Below the pieces are notes generated by a model, which was not told the DNA's origin, made no database searches, and worked only from the letters and a program-made list of their open reading frames with translations. Of a DNA stretch of 64,000 nt, positions 46,301-54,490 are shown piece by piece. This stretch comes from Zoogloeaceae bacterium (GTDB lineage Bacteria > Pseudomonadota > Gammaproteobacteria > Burkholderiales > Rhodocyclaceae). Within the stretch, counting starts at the first letter, position 1, and the number at the start of each line of letters is the position of its first letter. The DNA lies in contig JACKMC010000008.1 in the NCBI GenBank assembly GCA_024235595.1, forward strand, positions 68,350 to 132,349. The letters run 5' to 3'. The position numbers and the translations under genes are program-made.

Positions 46301-46898
46301 TGCCGCTGAGGCGCGGGTGGCGCCGGGCGCGACCCTGCTGACCGAGGCGGTGGCGCGCGGCTATCACAAGCTGCTGGCCTACAAGGACGAGTACGAGGTC
46401 GCCCGGCTGTACACCGACAGCGATTTCCTCAAGCGGGTGGACGAGCAGTTCGAGGGCGACTACAAGCTGGTCTTCCACCTTGCGCCGCCCCGCCTCGCCG
46501 ATCGTGATCCGGCCACCGGCGAACTGCAGAAGAAGACCTACGGCCCGTGGATGCTCAAGGCGATGCGCCTGCTGACCCGCTTCAAGGGTCTGCGTGGCGG
46601 CATGCTCGACCCCTTCGCCCGCAGCGCCGATCGCAAGCTCGACCGCGAGCTGATCGCCGACTACGAGCGCAACGTCAATGAAATTCTCGCCGCACTCGAG
46701 TTGTCGAATCACGAAACCGCGGTGGAACTGGCCTCGCTGCCCGAGCAGGTTCGCGGCTTCGGCCATGTGCGTGAGCGTTACCACGCCCAAGCCAAGAAGC
46801 GCGAGGCGGTGCTGCTCGAGGCCTTCCGCAACAAGCATGCAGCGGCCGGCCCGGCCCGCAGCGCGCCGCGCAAGACAATTGCCGTAATCCCCGGCTAA
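43317..46898 (+). CDS. Fused indolepyruvate:ferredoxin oxidoreductase (IorA-IorB type 2-oxoacid oxidoreductase)
   Basis: About 1193 residues from the ATG at 43317, chosen because relatives begin near LLAVSLEDKYTLKSGRAYMTG; the ribosome site is weak. The N-terminal two thirds hold the pyruvate-ferredoxin oxidoreductase and TPP-binding regions (GIGCHYMATWL, FANLGDGTYMHSGILAIRAAV, ILYNDAVAMTGGQPHDG). A cysteine-rich iron-sulfur segment follows (VCEGCGDCSNKSNC...CNKDYSCVKGFC). The last third is the gamma-type domain (GVGGTGVVTIGALLGMAAHLEGKGV, LAQKGGAVWSHVRIA). It decarboxylates aryl- or branched-chain 2-oxoacids to acyl-CoA, reducing ferredoxin. Here it could turn 2-oxoisocaproate into isovaleryl-CoA. 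It has its own AT-rich upstream region (43127-43200). Confidence 0.92.
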   Translation: MAKSLLAVSLEDKYTLKSGRAYMTGIQALVRLPMMQRMRDEAAGLNTAGYVTGYRGSPLGNVDQEFWKARKYLEPKNIRFQPGLNEDLAATAVWGTQQVSLDPNALYDGVFSIWYGKGPGVDRTGDVFRHANAAGTSKHGGVLVIAGDDHAAKSSTLPHQTEHVFKSLMMPVLSPAGIQDYLEYGLHGFAMSRYSGCWVAFKALTDTVETSASVDVDPFKVKTVIPTDFPLPADGLNLRWPDPPLVQEKRLLHHKLYAALAYCRANNLNRTIIDSADAKLGIITSGKSYLDVRQALEDLGIDDAMAASIGIRLYKVGMVWPLEAEGVREFADGLEEILVIEEKRQFLEYQLKEELYNWNENVRPRVIGKFDETGEWSLPHSDWLLPAAGELTPAMIARVIAARIARFHTSDRIKARLAFLEAKEAALAKPRLSIARVPHYCSGCPHNTSTKVPEGSKAIAGIGCHYMATWLSPESTQFFCQMGGEGVPWVGQAPFTGTKHVFANLGDGTYMHSGILAIRAAVAAKVNITYKILYNDAVAMTGGQPHDGTLSVPIIAAQLAAEGVHNIIVVNDGTARAYGPADLPHGVPIRHRDELDAVQRELRQVPGVSALIYDQTCAAEKRRRRKRGKFPDPATRVVINDLVCEGCGDCSNKSNCMSVASVETEFGRKRTIDQSSCNKDYSCVKGFCPSFVTVEGGKLRKGKAAGAPADAFGELPEPQLPGTAAPWGILITGVGGTGVVTIGALLGMAAHLEGKGVSILDMAGLAQKGGAVWSHVRIADRPEQIHAARVAAGEANAVIGCDLVVAAGDESLAKMRHDHTRVVVNSAETMTSEFVRGFAAQARSGNVGANPDPQFPTGSMEQQIVDAVGSQNAEFLDATKVATALLGDAIATNLFMLGYAWQRGLVPLSREALLKAIEINGTAIEANKAAFLWGRRAAVNPTAVAEAATPKQAVPEHHRLSTSVDELIARRAAQLTDYQDAAYARRYTTLVERVRAAEARVAPGATLLTEAVARGYHKLLAYKDEYEVARLYTDSDFLKRVDEQFEGDYKLVFHLAPPRLADRDPATGELQKKTYGPWMLKAMRLLTRFKGLRGGMLDPFARSADRKLDRELIADYERNVNEILAALELSNHETAVELASLPEQVRGFGHVRERYHAQAKKREAVLLEAFRNKHAAAGPARSAPRKTIAVIPG

Positions 46899-46995
46899 TC
46901 CCGGAAAACCAATCGCTGCAAGCCGACCGTCGCCGCCACAAGCGGTGCGCGGTGGGCCGCGGCATCTTCAAAGACCCAAAGAAGGAGACAGCACC

Positions 46996-48045
46996 ATGAG
47001 CGTTTTTTCACTGAGCGATTTCGCCGACCACGAACAGGTCGTGTTCTGCAGCGACGACAAGAGTGGCCTCAAGGCCATCATCGCGGTTCATAACTCCAAC
47101 CTCGGCCCGGCGCTGGGCGGTTGCCGCATGTGGCCCTATGCCAGCGAAGAGGAGGCGATCCGCGACGTGCTGCGCCTGTCGCGCGGCATGACCTACAAGT
47201 CGGCGATGGCCAAGCTCAAGCTCGGTGGCGGCAAGTCGGTGGTGATCGGCAATCCGCGCACCCAGAAAACGCCGCAGCTGCTCGAGGCGTTGGCACGGGC
47301 CATCGACAATCTCAAGGGCCGCTACATCGCCGCCGAGGATTCGGGCACCAGCGTCGCCGACATGAAGTACATGGCCGAGTTCACCGAGCACGTCTCGGGC
47401 GTCAAGGACAAGGCCACCAAGCACGGCAAGCGCAGCGGCGACCCCTCGCCGGCAACCGCCTATGGCACCTTCGTCGGCATCCGCGCCGCGGTGAAGGAAA
47501 AGCTCGGTCGTGACTCGCTCGATGGCCTGCGGGTGGCGGTGCAGGGCATGGGCAACGTCGGTTTCGACCTCGCCCGGCAGCTCAAGCAGGCCGGTGCCAG
47601 CCTGTGGGTGAGCGATATCCACCAGGAGCAGCTCGACCGCGCCCGGCAGGAACTCGGTGCCACGGTAGTCGGCGCCGAAGCGATCTTCGGCCTCGATGTG
47701 GACGTCTTCGCGCCCTGCGCGATGGGCGCCATCCTCAACGACAAGACCATTCCCCAGTTGAAGGCGCAGATCGTTGCCGGCGCCTCCAACAACCAGCTCG
47801 CCGAGCCGCGCCACGGCACCGCGCTGATGCAGCGCGGCATCCTCTACGCGCCGGACTATGTGATCAACGCCGGCGGCATCATCGACGTCTATCATGAGCG
47901 CACCGGCTTCAAGTACGAGGAGGTCACCCGCCACGTCGAGCAGATCTACGACAACCTCATGGAGATCTTCGAGCGCGCCCGTGCCGAAGGCCGGCCGACC
48001 GGCGAGGTGGCCGACGTGATTGCCGAGGAACGCTTCAAGCGCTGA
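46996..48045 (+). CDS. Leucine/branched-chain amino acid dehydrogenase
   Basis: 349 residues from the ATG at 46996 with GAAGGAGA upstream. The Glu/Leu/Phe/Val dehydrogenase pattern is clear: LGGCRMWPYASEEEAIRDVLRLSRGMTYKSAMAKLKLGGGKSVV (catalytic Lys region), DSGTSVADMKYM, and the NAD-binding Rossmann motif VAVQGMGNVGFDLARQL. It reversibly deaminates leucine or related amino acids to 2-oxoacids. Its place after the oxidoreductase gene and before an amino-acid carrier gives the first step of the leucine route. Phenylalanine is also possible as substrate. Confidence 0.92.
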   Translation: MSVFSLSDFADHEQVVFCSDDKSGLKAIIAVHNSNLGPALGGCRMWPYASEEEAIRDVLRLSRGMTYKSAMAKLKLGGGKSVVIGNPRTQKTPQLLEALARAIDNLKGRYIAAEDSGTSVADMKYMAEFTEHVSGVKDKATKHGKRSGDPSPATAYGTFVGIRAAVKEKLGRDSLDGLRVAVQGMGNVGFDLARQLKQAGASLWVSDIHQEQLDRARQELGATVVGAEAIFGLDVDVFAPCAMGAILNDKTIPQLKAQIVAGASNNQLAEPRHGTALMQRGILYAPDYVINAGGIIDVYHERTGFKYEEVTRHVEQIYDNLMEIFERARAEGRPTGEVADVIAEERFKR

Positions 48046-48166
48046 GCGCGCACCCGGTGGAAGGTGCGGGCCCCGGTCTGCACCTTGCCGCTAGACCACA
48101 ATAGGCTCCGGCGCTGCCCCCATGATCGCGGGCCGCACGAGAGCCGGCTATAAGGAGGATAGACAC

Positions 48167-49546
48167 ATGAAGAGTTCCACGATCACCGCAGGCGGCGCCC
48201 CGGGCCTTGCCGCGAAGATCCACGGCCACTGGTCATCGCGGATGGGCTTTCTCATCGCCGCGGTCGGTTCGGCGGTCGGCCTCGGCAATATCTGGAAGTT
48301 TCCCTACATGGTGGGGCAGAGCGGCGGGGCGGCCTTCGTGGCGGTCTACCTTCTTTGCATCGCGCTGATCGGCCTGCCGATCATCGTCGCCGAATGGATG
48401 ATCGGCCGTCGCGGCCAGAAGAACCCGATCAACACCATGGCCGAGCTCGCGCGCAAGAACAACCGCAGCAAGGCATGGGTGATGGTCGGTATCAGCGGCA
48501 CGCTGGCGGCCTTCCTGATCCTCTCGTTCTACAGCGTGATCGGCGGCTGGTCGCTCTCCTATCTCGCCGACGCCGCAACCGGCGCCTTCGCGGGCATGGA
48601 CAAGGACGCGGCCGGGGCGCTCTTCAACGGCATGCTGGCCAGCCCCTCGACGCTGCTGACCTGGCATTCGGTGTTCATGGTGCTGACCGTGGGCGTGGTG
48701 GCGATGGGGGTTTCCAGTGGTATCGAACGCGCCTCGAAGCTGCTCATGCCGGCGCTGGGCGTGCTGCTGGTGATCATGGTCGGATACGGTGTCACCACCG
48801 GCGGTTTCGCCGCCGCGTTCGAGTACCTCTTCAAGCCGGACTGGGCCAAGCTCGACAGCACCGTGGTGCTGGCCGCACTGGGCCATGCCTTTTTCACCCT
48901 CTCGCTGGGCATGGGCGTGATGATGGCCTACGGCTCCTACCTCGGCGAGGAGGTCAATCTGTTGAAGGCCGCGCGCACCGTGGCGATTGCCGATACCGTG
49001 ATCGCGCTCGGCGCGGGCCTTGCGATCTTCCCGATCGTGTTCGCCAACGGCCTCGATCCCGCGGCCGGCCCGGGCCTGGTGTTCGTCACCCTGCCGCTGG
49101 CTTTCGGCAGCATCTCGGGGGGCATGATCCTCGGCGTGATGTTCTTCGCGCTGTTGATCTTCGCCGCGCTGACCTCGTCGATCTCGCTGCTCGCCCCGGT
49201 GGTCGAGTTCGTGGAGGAACGCACCCCGCTGAACCGGGTCGCGTCCACCATCGTCGCGGGTATCGCCACCTGGGCGCTGGGTATCGCGGCGCTGCTGTCG
49301 TTCAACGTGTGGGCCGATGTCAGCATCCTCGGCAACAACATCTTCGACCTGCTCGACAAGCTCACCAGCAAGTTCCTGTTGCCGCTCACCGGCCTCGGCG
49401 CGATCGTCTTCGTCGCCTGGTGCCTGGATCGCGAGAGCGTGAGGAAGGAGCTTGGCCTGGGTGAGGCCGGGACGATGATCTGGAACGTGGTGTCGCGCTT
49501 CGTTGCGCCGATCGGCGTACTGATCGTGTTCATCAGCAGCCTCTGA
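48167..49546 (+). CDS. Neurotransmitter:sodium symporter (NSS/SNF) family amino acid transporter
   Basis: 459 residues from the ATG at 48167 with AAGGAGGA upstream. About 11-12 membrane segments. The first carries the family sodium/substrate site SRMGFLIAAVGSAVGLGNIWKFPYM, and later LGMGVMMAYGSYL and the ALTSSISLLAPVVEF helix are present. Relatives such as LeuT and MhsT import hydrophobic or aromatic amino acids with sodium. The position behind leucine dehydrogenase suggests leucine uptake. A strong terminator follows. Confidence 0.92.
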   Translation: MKSSTITAGGAPGLAAKIHGHWSSRMGFLIAAVGSAVGLGNIWKFPYMVGQSGGAAFVAVYLLCIALIGLPIIVAEWMIGRRGQKNPINTMAELARKNNRSKAWVMVGISGTLAAFLILSFYSVIGGWSLSYLADAATGAFAGMDKDAAGALFNGMLASPSTLLTWHSVFMVLTVGVVAMGVSSGIERASKLLMPALGVLLVIMVGYGVTTGGFAAAFEYLFKPDWAKLDSTVVLAALGHAFFTLSLGMGVMMAYGSYLGEEVNLLKAARTVAIADTVIALGAGLAIFPIVFANGLDPAAGPGLVFVTLPLAFGSISGGMILGVMFFALLIFAALTSSISLLAPVVEFVEERTPLNRVASTIVAGIATWALGIAALLSFNVWADVSILGNNIFDLLDKLTSKFLLPLTGLGAIVFVAWCLDRESVRKELGLGEAGTMIWNVVSRFVAPIGVLIVFISSL

Positions 49547-49561
49547 TCGAGACGCTGCAGG

Positions 49562-49595
49562 AAAAGGCGCCGAGCCGCGGGCTTCGGCGCCTTTC
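49562..49595 (+). terminator. Bidirectional intrinsic terminator after the NSS transporter gene
   Basis: AAAGGCGCCGA (49563-49573) and TCGGCGCCTTT (49584-49594) form a perfect 11-bp stem with a 10-base loop. They are flanked by A's and T's, so it can work in both directions: for the transporter on plus and the TM2 gene on minus. Confidence 0.85.
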
Positions 49596-49730
49596 TCGCG
49601 GCAGTGCCGGGCACGGGGTGTCACGACGAGCCCTCACCCGGCCTGCGACGCTCAGCGGTTTGCCCGGCACCGCGACTCCAGGTCCATCCTCGTCACCGTC
49701 GGTGCGCAGCGGCCCGTCGCGGGGCGCGCG

Positions 49731-50129
49731 CTACTTCGAGCCGTTTACCACGGTGATCTGGTCATTGAGGGTCCAGTAATCGTAGAGGTAGCCGATCCCG
49801 AACAGGCCCAGCGTACACAGGTAGAGGATCCCGGTGAGCCACTTGCCCATGTACATCCGGTGAATGCCGAAGAGACCCAGGAAGGTCAGGAGTAGCCAGG
49901 CCACCGAGTAATTGACCGCACCGGCACGAAACCTGAGGTCGGCCTGGCGATCCATGGCGGGGATCAGGAAAAAATCGATCAGCCAGCCGATGCCGAGCAA
50001 GCCCAGAGTGAAGAACCAGATGGTCCCGGTGACCGGCTTTCCGTAATAGAAGCGATGGGCCCCGGTGAAGCCGAATATCCAGACGATGTAGCCGATGGTC
50101 TTCGAATGGGTGTCGCCTGCCTGCGCCAT
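49731..50129 (-). CDS. Small membrane protein with two tandem TM2 domains
   Basis: 132 residues from the ATG at 50129 with a GCAGGAGAAAG site. Residues about 11-62 and 70-125 are two copies of the TM2 pattern, each with G(L/F)xGxHRxYxGK and GLxGIGWLxD-like motifs (FGFTGAHRFYYGK and LGLFGIHRMYMGK). Four membrane helices are expected. TM2 domains are widespread and of unclear function. The upstream frame that extends to 50537 lacks protein character. Confidence 0.88.
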   Translation of the reverse strand: MAQAGDTHSKTIGYIVWIFGFTGAHRFYYGKPVTGTIWFFTLGLLGIGWLIDFFLIPAMDRQADLRFRAGAVNYSVAWLLLTFLGLFGIHRMYMGKWLTGILYLCTLGLFGIGYLYDYWTLNDQITVVNGSK

Positions 50130-50419
50130 GCTCTTTCTCCTGCTTGCAATGCCCGAAGGGGGTGGGTCCATGAATGGCGGGCGGAACGCATCGATGATGC
50201 AGTCGCCGGCCGACATGATGAAGGCGCGAACAGGGCGCCTCGGTGTGAGCTTCAAGGGCGACTTGGAACCTGCCAAGAGGCGGCTCGCGTTGTGGCCCTT
50301 CCGTCCCGGAGTATGCCTCCTCTTGCGCTGGAAAGGGCCGGGCGGTGCGAGCGGGGGCTGGTGCGAGCCCCGCGCGCAAGCCCCCGTGACTGCGCCCCTT
50401 GCCTGAGCGTCAGCGCTGC
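50130..50419. other. Spacer between sbtB and the TM2 gene
   Basis: 290 bp with no supportable gene. It contains the TM2 gene's ribosome site and presumably its promoter; I see no clear terminator for the sbtAB transcript. Confidence 0.5.
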
Positions 50420-50728
50420 TCAGAACTTTTCCGGCCGCAGCACCTGCACGTCGGAGAGAAAACTCACCATGCCGAAGTTCTGGTAGAACTTTTCCTGCAG
50501 GCTTTCGACGATCTCCAGAGCGACCCGCTCTTCGCACAAGACCTCGATGCGGATGTTGGCGCTGGCCGGCCAGGCGGCGTCGCGGGTGCCGTGGGCGCCG
50601 TGGCCGCGCGCCTCGGTGATGGTGTAGCCGGTCACGCCATGGTGGGCGAACTCGCGCAGCAGGCTGTTCTCGAGCTCTGCCTCGCAGACGATGGTGAGCA
50701 GCTTTCGCAGGGTAGGTTGGATGGTCAT
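50420..50728 (-). CDS. sbtB: SbtB-like PII signalling protein
   Basis: 102 residues from the ATG at 50728: LLTIVCEAELENSLLREFAHHGVTGYTITEARGHG, then IRIEVLCEERVALEIVESLQEKFYQNFGMVSF. This is a PII-like fold with a shortened T-loop, as in SbtB, which binds adenine nucleotides and gates the bicarbonate transporter SbtA. Its start overlaps the sbtA stop by one base (TGATG). It lacks the cysteine-containing C-loop seen in some cyanobacterial SbtB proteins. Confidence 0.86.
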   Translation of the reverse strand: MTIQPTLRKLLTIVCEAELENSLLREFAHHGVTGYTITEARGHGAHGTRDAAWPASANIRIEVLCEERVALEIVESLQEKFYQNFGMVSFLSDVQVLRPEKF

Positions 50729-51669
50729 CAGATCACACCTTGCAGCCGGATGGCGAGCCAATGGTAAGCCGGAATGCCGACCAGCAGGTTGAACGGAAAG
50801 GTGATGCCCAGCGCCGCGCCGATCGAGATCGCCGGGTTGGCTTCCGGCACCGCGATACGCATCGCCGCGGGTGCCGCGATATAGGACGCGCTGGCGTAGA
50901 GGGTGGCGAGCAGCACCGCGCCGCCGACCGAGAGATCGAGGAAGTTGGCGGTTACAACGCCGAGCAGCCCCGCGCACAGCGGCATCACCGTGGCGAAGGC
51001 CAGCAAGAAGGGGCCGGCCCGGCGCAGGTCGGCGAGCCGGCCGGCCGCCACCAGGCCCATCTCGAGCAGGAACAAGGCCAGCATGCCCTTGAAGAGGTCG
51101 AAGAACAGCCGGTCGAGCGGCTTGATGCCGTCGGCGCCGGCGACCCAGCCGATAATGAGGCCGCCCAGCAGCAGCACGATGCTCTTGCCCGAGAACACCT
51201 CGTGCAGCAGCGGCCCCCACTTGGCGCTCGCCGAGCCGCGACGGGCGATGGCCACGCCGATCATCAGCGCCGGAAACTCGAGCAGCACCAGAAACACCAC
51301 CATGTAGCCTTCGGCGGAGACGCCGCGGGCGGCCAGGAAGCTCGATGCCACGGCGAAGGTCACCACGCTCACCGAGCCATAGTGGGCGGCAATCGAGGCC
51401 GCGTCGGCACGTGGCAGGCGGCCGACGCGGTGCAGCAGCGGAAAGGCGGTGAGCGGGATCAGGGTCGCGACCAGCACCACGATCAGTCCCGGCAGGGCCA
51501 GTTCCATGAGCGGATAGCGGGCCAGTTCGACCCCGCCCTTGAGGCCGATGGCGAGCAGCAAAAAGATGCTCAGCGATTCATACAGCACCCCGGGAATCTT
51601 CAGGTCGGAGCGGATCAGGCCGGCGCACAGGCCGAGCAGGAAGAACAGGATGACGGGTTCGAACGGCAT
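50728..51669 (-). CDS. sbtA: SbtA-type sodium-dependent bicarbonate transporter
   Basis: 313 residues from the ATG at 51669. About ten membrane segments in two inverted halves: MPFEPVILFFLLGLCAGLIR, LAIGLKGGVELA, AAHYGSVSVVTFAVASSFL, then LLEMGLVAAGRLADLRRAGPF, LLATLYASASYIAAPAAMRIAVPEANP and FPFNLLVGIPAYHWLA. These are the conserved SbtA regions. It imports bicarbonate with sodium across the inner membrane. It is paired with sbtB and divergent from a CmpR/CbbR-like regulator gene. Confidence 0.9.
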   Translation of the reverse strand: MPFEPVILFFLLGLCAGLIRSDLKIPGVLYESLSIFLLLAIGLKGGVELARYPLMELALPGLIVVLVATLIPLTAFPLLHRVGRLPRADAASIAAHYGSVSVVTFAVASSFLAARGVSAEGYMVVFLVLLEFPALMIGVAIARRGSASAKWGPLLHEVFSGKSIVLLLGGLIIGWVAGADGIKPLDRLFFDLFKGMLALFLLEMGLVAAGRLADLRRAGPFLLAFATVMPLCAGLLGVVTANFLDLSVGGAVLLATLYASASYIAAPAAMRIAVPEANPAISIGAALGITFPFNLLVGIPAYHWLAIRLQGVI

Positions 51670-51893
51670 GGGAACTCGCAAGTTTGCTGGCGCCTCGCAG
51701 GGCACGGTGGTCGCCGTGGCCGCGGGACGGTCCTGGATTTGGCCGCAGCGGGCTTCTGGTCCGGCGGCGTCTTGGGGGTCGGGGGGGTGAGGTCTTGTAG
51801 GCCCGGTGCGGCAGGGACGACGGCACGATGCCAGTAGATCGTTATAAACTCCAATTAAATGATCTTTGCTTTGCCATTTGCTAAAACTTATAT

Positions 51894-52895
51894 ATGCCCC
51901 GCAGCCGCATCACCTTCCGCCAGCTCGAAACCTTCTCGACGGTTGCCCGGCTTGGCAGCTTCACCCGCGCCGCCGACGCCTTGCACCTCACCCAGCCGGC
52001 GGTGTCGATCCAGATCCGTCACCTCGCCGAAGCGGTCGGCCTGCCACTCTTCGATCACAGCGGCAAGGTGCTCGCGCTGACTGCGGCCGGCGCGGAGTTG
52101 CTGGCGACCACGCGCAGCCTCGACGACGTCTGGAATCGCTTCGAGTCCGCGGTCGACGAGTTGCAGGGGCTGCGTCGCGGCAAGCTGCGGGTCGCGCTGG
52201 TGACCACCGCCAAGTATTTCCTGCCGCGCATGCTCGGTGCCTTCTGCGCGCGCTACCCGGAGATCGAGATCGAGCTGGAGATCGCCAACCGCGAGAAGGT
52301 GGTCGAGCGACTGCGCGGCAACCAGGACGACCTCTATGTGATGTCCTACCCGCCGGGCGACCTCGATATCGTCCGCTACCCCTTTCTCGACAATGAGTAC
52401 GTGGTGCTGGCGCCGGCCTCGCACTGGGCGGTCGGCAAGCGGGTCAGCCTCGAGGCGCTGGCCGAGGAGCCCTTCCTGCTGCGCGAACTCGGCTCCGGCT
52501 CGCGCAATGTGATCGACCAGCACCTGCAGCACAACGGGCGAACGCTCAAGCTGCGCCTGGCGCTGGCCAGCAACGAGGCCATCCGCCAACTCGTGGCGAG
52601 CGGCATGGGGCTGGCGGTGCTGTCGCGACATGCGCTCGGCGACAGCCTCGAGCTGGGCAGTGTGGCGATTCTCGACGTCGAGGGCTTTCCGCTGCAGCGA
52701 CCGTGGAGCGTGGTGCACCTGCGCAGCAAGATCCTGCCGCTGCCGGCGCAGGCCTTCCTCGACGAACTGCTGCGCAATGCCTCTACGGCCGCTCCTTGCC
52801 GGGCAACGACGGAGGGTGGCCTGCCGCGGCAGCCAGACCGGAAGACCGTTGGCACTGCGGCCGAGTTGCGGCGCCGGCGCGCGAGTGGCCCATAG
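51894..52895 (+). CDS. LysR-family regulator of the CbbR/CmpR type
   Basis: 333 residues. The N-terminal winged helix reads ITFRQLETFSTVARLGSFTRAADALHLTQPAVSIQIRHLAEAVGLPLFDH. The effector domain includes LRVALVTTAKYFLPRMLGAF and LASNEAIRQLVASGMGLAVLSRHAL. The closest remembered relatives are the CO2-responsive regulators CmpR/CbbR. The divergent sbtA gene and the AT-rich 224-bp intergenic region with ATAAACTCCAATTAAAT make sbtAB its likely target. The last 40 or so residues after ELLRNAS are a basic extension beyond the usual family end. No clear ribosome site precedes the ATG. Confidence 0.87.
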   Translation: MPRSRITFRQLETFSTVARLGSFTRAADALHLTQPAVSIQIRHLAEAVGLPLFDHSGKVLALTAAGAELLATTRSLDDVWNRFESAVDELQGLRRGKLRVALVTTAKYFLPRMLGAFCARYPEIEIELEIANREKVVERLRGNQDDLYVMSYPPGDLDIVRYPFLDNEYVVLAPASHWAVGKRVSLEALAEEPFLLRELGSGSRNVIDQHLQHNGRTLKLRLALASNEAIRQLVASGMGLAVLSRHALGDSLELGSVAILDVEGFPLQRPWSVVHLRSKILPLPAQAFLDELLRNASTAAPCRATTEGGLPRQPDRKTVGTAAELRRRRASGP

Positions 52896-53065
52896 CCGAC
52901 CGCTTTACGAGCTGCGCGACACCTCGATGCGGCTTTAGGCGGGCCGAATCCATCCCTGCTGTGCCACTGCGCCCACGACGATCGCTTGCGTCCGGCGGCC
53001 TTCCGCTACCGGCCTCGCCCATGTCGGCGCGCGGCGGGGTGGCCGGTCAGTGCGCGGCTCGGCGA

Positions 53066-54490
53066 TCAGGCGTCCGGCGGCACGCGCCCCACATGCAGCA
53101 GGTTGGTGCTGCCGGCTTCGCCGAAGGGCATGCCGGCGATGATGAGGACGGTATCGCCGGCCGCGGCGAGGCGGTGTGCGACGGCGGCACCGGTGGCGTG
53201 GGAGACCATCTCGTTGATGTCCTGGATGCTCTCGAACGGTACCGGATGAACACCCCATGCCAGGGCCAGGCGGCGGGCGGTCGACTGCAGCGGGGTGAGC
53301 GCGAGGATGGGCGGCACCGGGCGCTCGCGGCTGGCGCGCAGGGCACTGAAGCCCGAGGTGGTGAAGGCCGCGATGGCCGCCGGTTCGAGCAGGCTGGCGA
53401 CACGGCGCAGGGCGCAGCAGATGGCGTCCGGCGTGGTGGCTTCGGCGGGGGTGTGGTTGGCGTCGAGTTCGTTGCGCCACATCGGGTCGCGCTCCACCTC
53501 GGCGATGATGTTGTGCATGATGCTGACCGCCTCGACCGGGTACTGGCCTGAGGCGGATTCGGCCGAGAGCATGACCGCGTCGGCGCCTTCGTAGATCGCG
53601 GTGGCGACATCGGAGGCTTCGGCGCGGGTCGGCACCGGGGCGCTGATCATCGATTCGAGCATCTGCGTGGCGATCACCACCGGCCGGCCGGCGGCGCGCG
53701 CGGCGCGCACGATACGGCGCTGCAGGATCGGCACCTGCTGCGGCGGCATCTCCACGCCGAGGTCGCCGCGCGCCACCATCACACCGTCGGCCTGGGCGAC
53801 GATGGCGTCGAGGTGATCGATGGCCGAGGGCTTCTCGAGCTTGGCCATGATCCAGGCGCGCTCGCCGATGATCTCGCGCGCTTCGCGGATGTCTTCGGGG
53901 CGCTGCACGAAGGACAGCGCCACCCAGTCGACGCCGAGCTCGAGACCGAAGGCGAGGTCGGCAAGGTCCTTCTCGGTGAGTGGCGAGATCGGCAGCACCA
54001 CGCCGGGCACGTTGACGCCCTTGCGGTCCGACAGCGTGCCGCCGACCATCACCGTGGTGTCGGCATGATCGGCAGCGAAGCGGTCGACGCGCAGTCGCAG
54101 CTTGCCGTCATCGAGGAGCAGGTCGGTGCCGGTCTCGAGCGCCGCGAAGATCTCGGGGTGGGGCAGGTTGGCGCGGGTCGCGTCGCCTTCTGCAGGGTCG
54201 AGGTCGAGGCGGAAGCGTTCGCCGGCCACCAGGGTGGTCTTGCCCCCGGCGATGCGCCCGACGCGCAGCTTGGGGCCCTGCAGGTCCATGAGGATGCCGA
54301 TCGGGCGACCGGTTTCGCGCTCGACCTCGCGGATCTGCGCATAGCGCTCGGCGTGATCACGGTGGCTGCCGTGGCTGAAGTTGAGGCGGAACACATCTGC
54401 ACCCGCGCCGACCAGCTCGCGGATGCGTTCGATCGAAGCGCTGGATGGACCCAGCGTGGCGAGTATTCTCGAGCGGCGATCGCGTTTCAT
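53066..54490 (-). CDS. pyk: Pyruvate kinase
   Basis: 474 residues from the ATG at 54490. Family motifs: RRSRILATLGPSS, FRLNFSHGSHRDH, ILMDLQGPKLRVG, active-site region AWIMAKLEKPSAIDHLD, VMVARGDLGVEMPPQQVP, VIATQMLESMI, AVMLSAESASGQYP. It makes pyruvate and ATP from phosphoenolpyruvate. Its start overlaps the GlcG-like gene by ATGA, so it is part of the glyoxylate operon and finishes the route from glycerate. The frame upstream of 54490 is not part of the protein. Confidence 0.96.
   Translation of the reverse strand: MKRDRRSRILATLGPSSASIERIRELVGAGADVFRLNFSHGSHRDHAERYAQIREVERETGRPIGILMDLQGPKLRVGRIAGGKTTLVAGERFRLDLDPAEGDATRANLPHPEIFAALETGTDLLLDDGKLRLRVDRFAADHADTTVMVGGTLSDRKGVNVPGVVLPISPLTEKDLADLAFGLELGVDWVALSFVQRPEDIREAREIIGERAWIMAKLEKPSAIDHLDAIVAQADGVMVARGDLGVEMPPQQVPILQRRIVRAARAAGRPVVIATQMLESMISAPVPTRAEASDVATAIYEGADAVMLSAESASGQYPVEAVSIMHNIIAEVERDPMWRNELDANHTPAEATTPDAICCALRRVASLLEPAAIAAFTTSGFSALRASRERPVPPILALTPLQSTARRLALAWGVHPVPFESIQDINEMVSHATGAAVAHRLAAAGDTVLIIAGMPFGEAGSTNLLHVGRVPPDA

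Noticed and set aside
43776..46838. A 1020-codon open frame on the minus strand opposite the indolepyruvate oxidoreductase gene
   Set aside because: It is a mirror of GC-rich codon use in the real gene: composition dominated by Gly, Ala, Val, His, Arg and Asp, no domain motifs, and the plus-strand protein is unmistakable.
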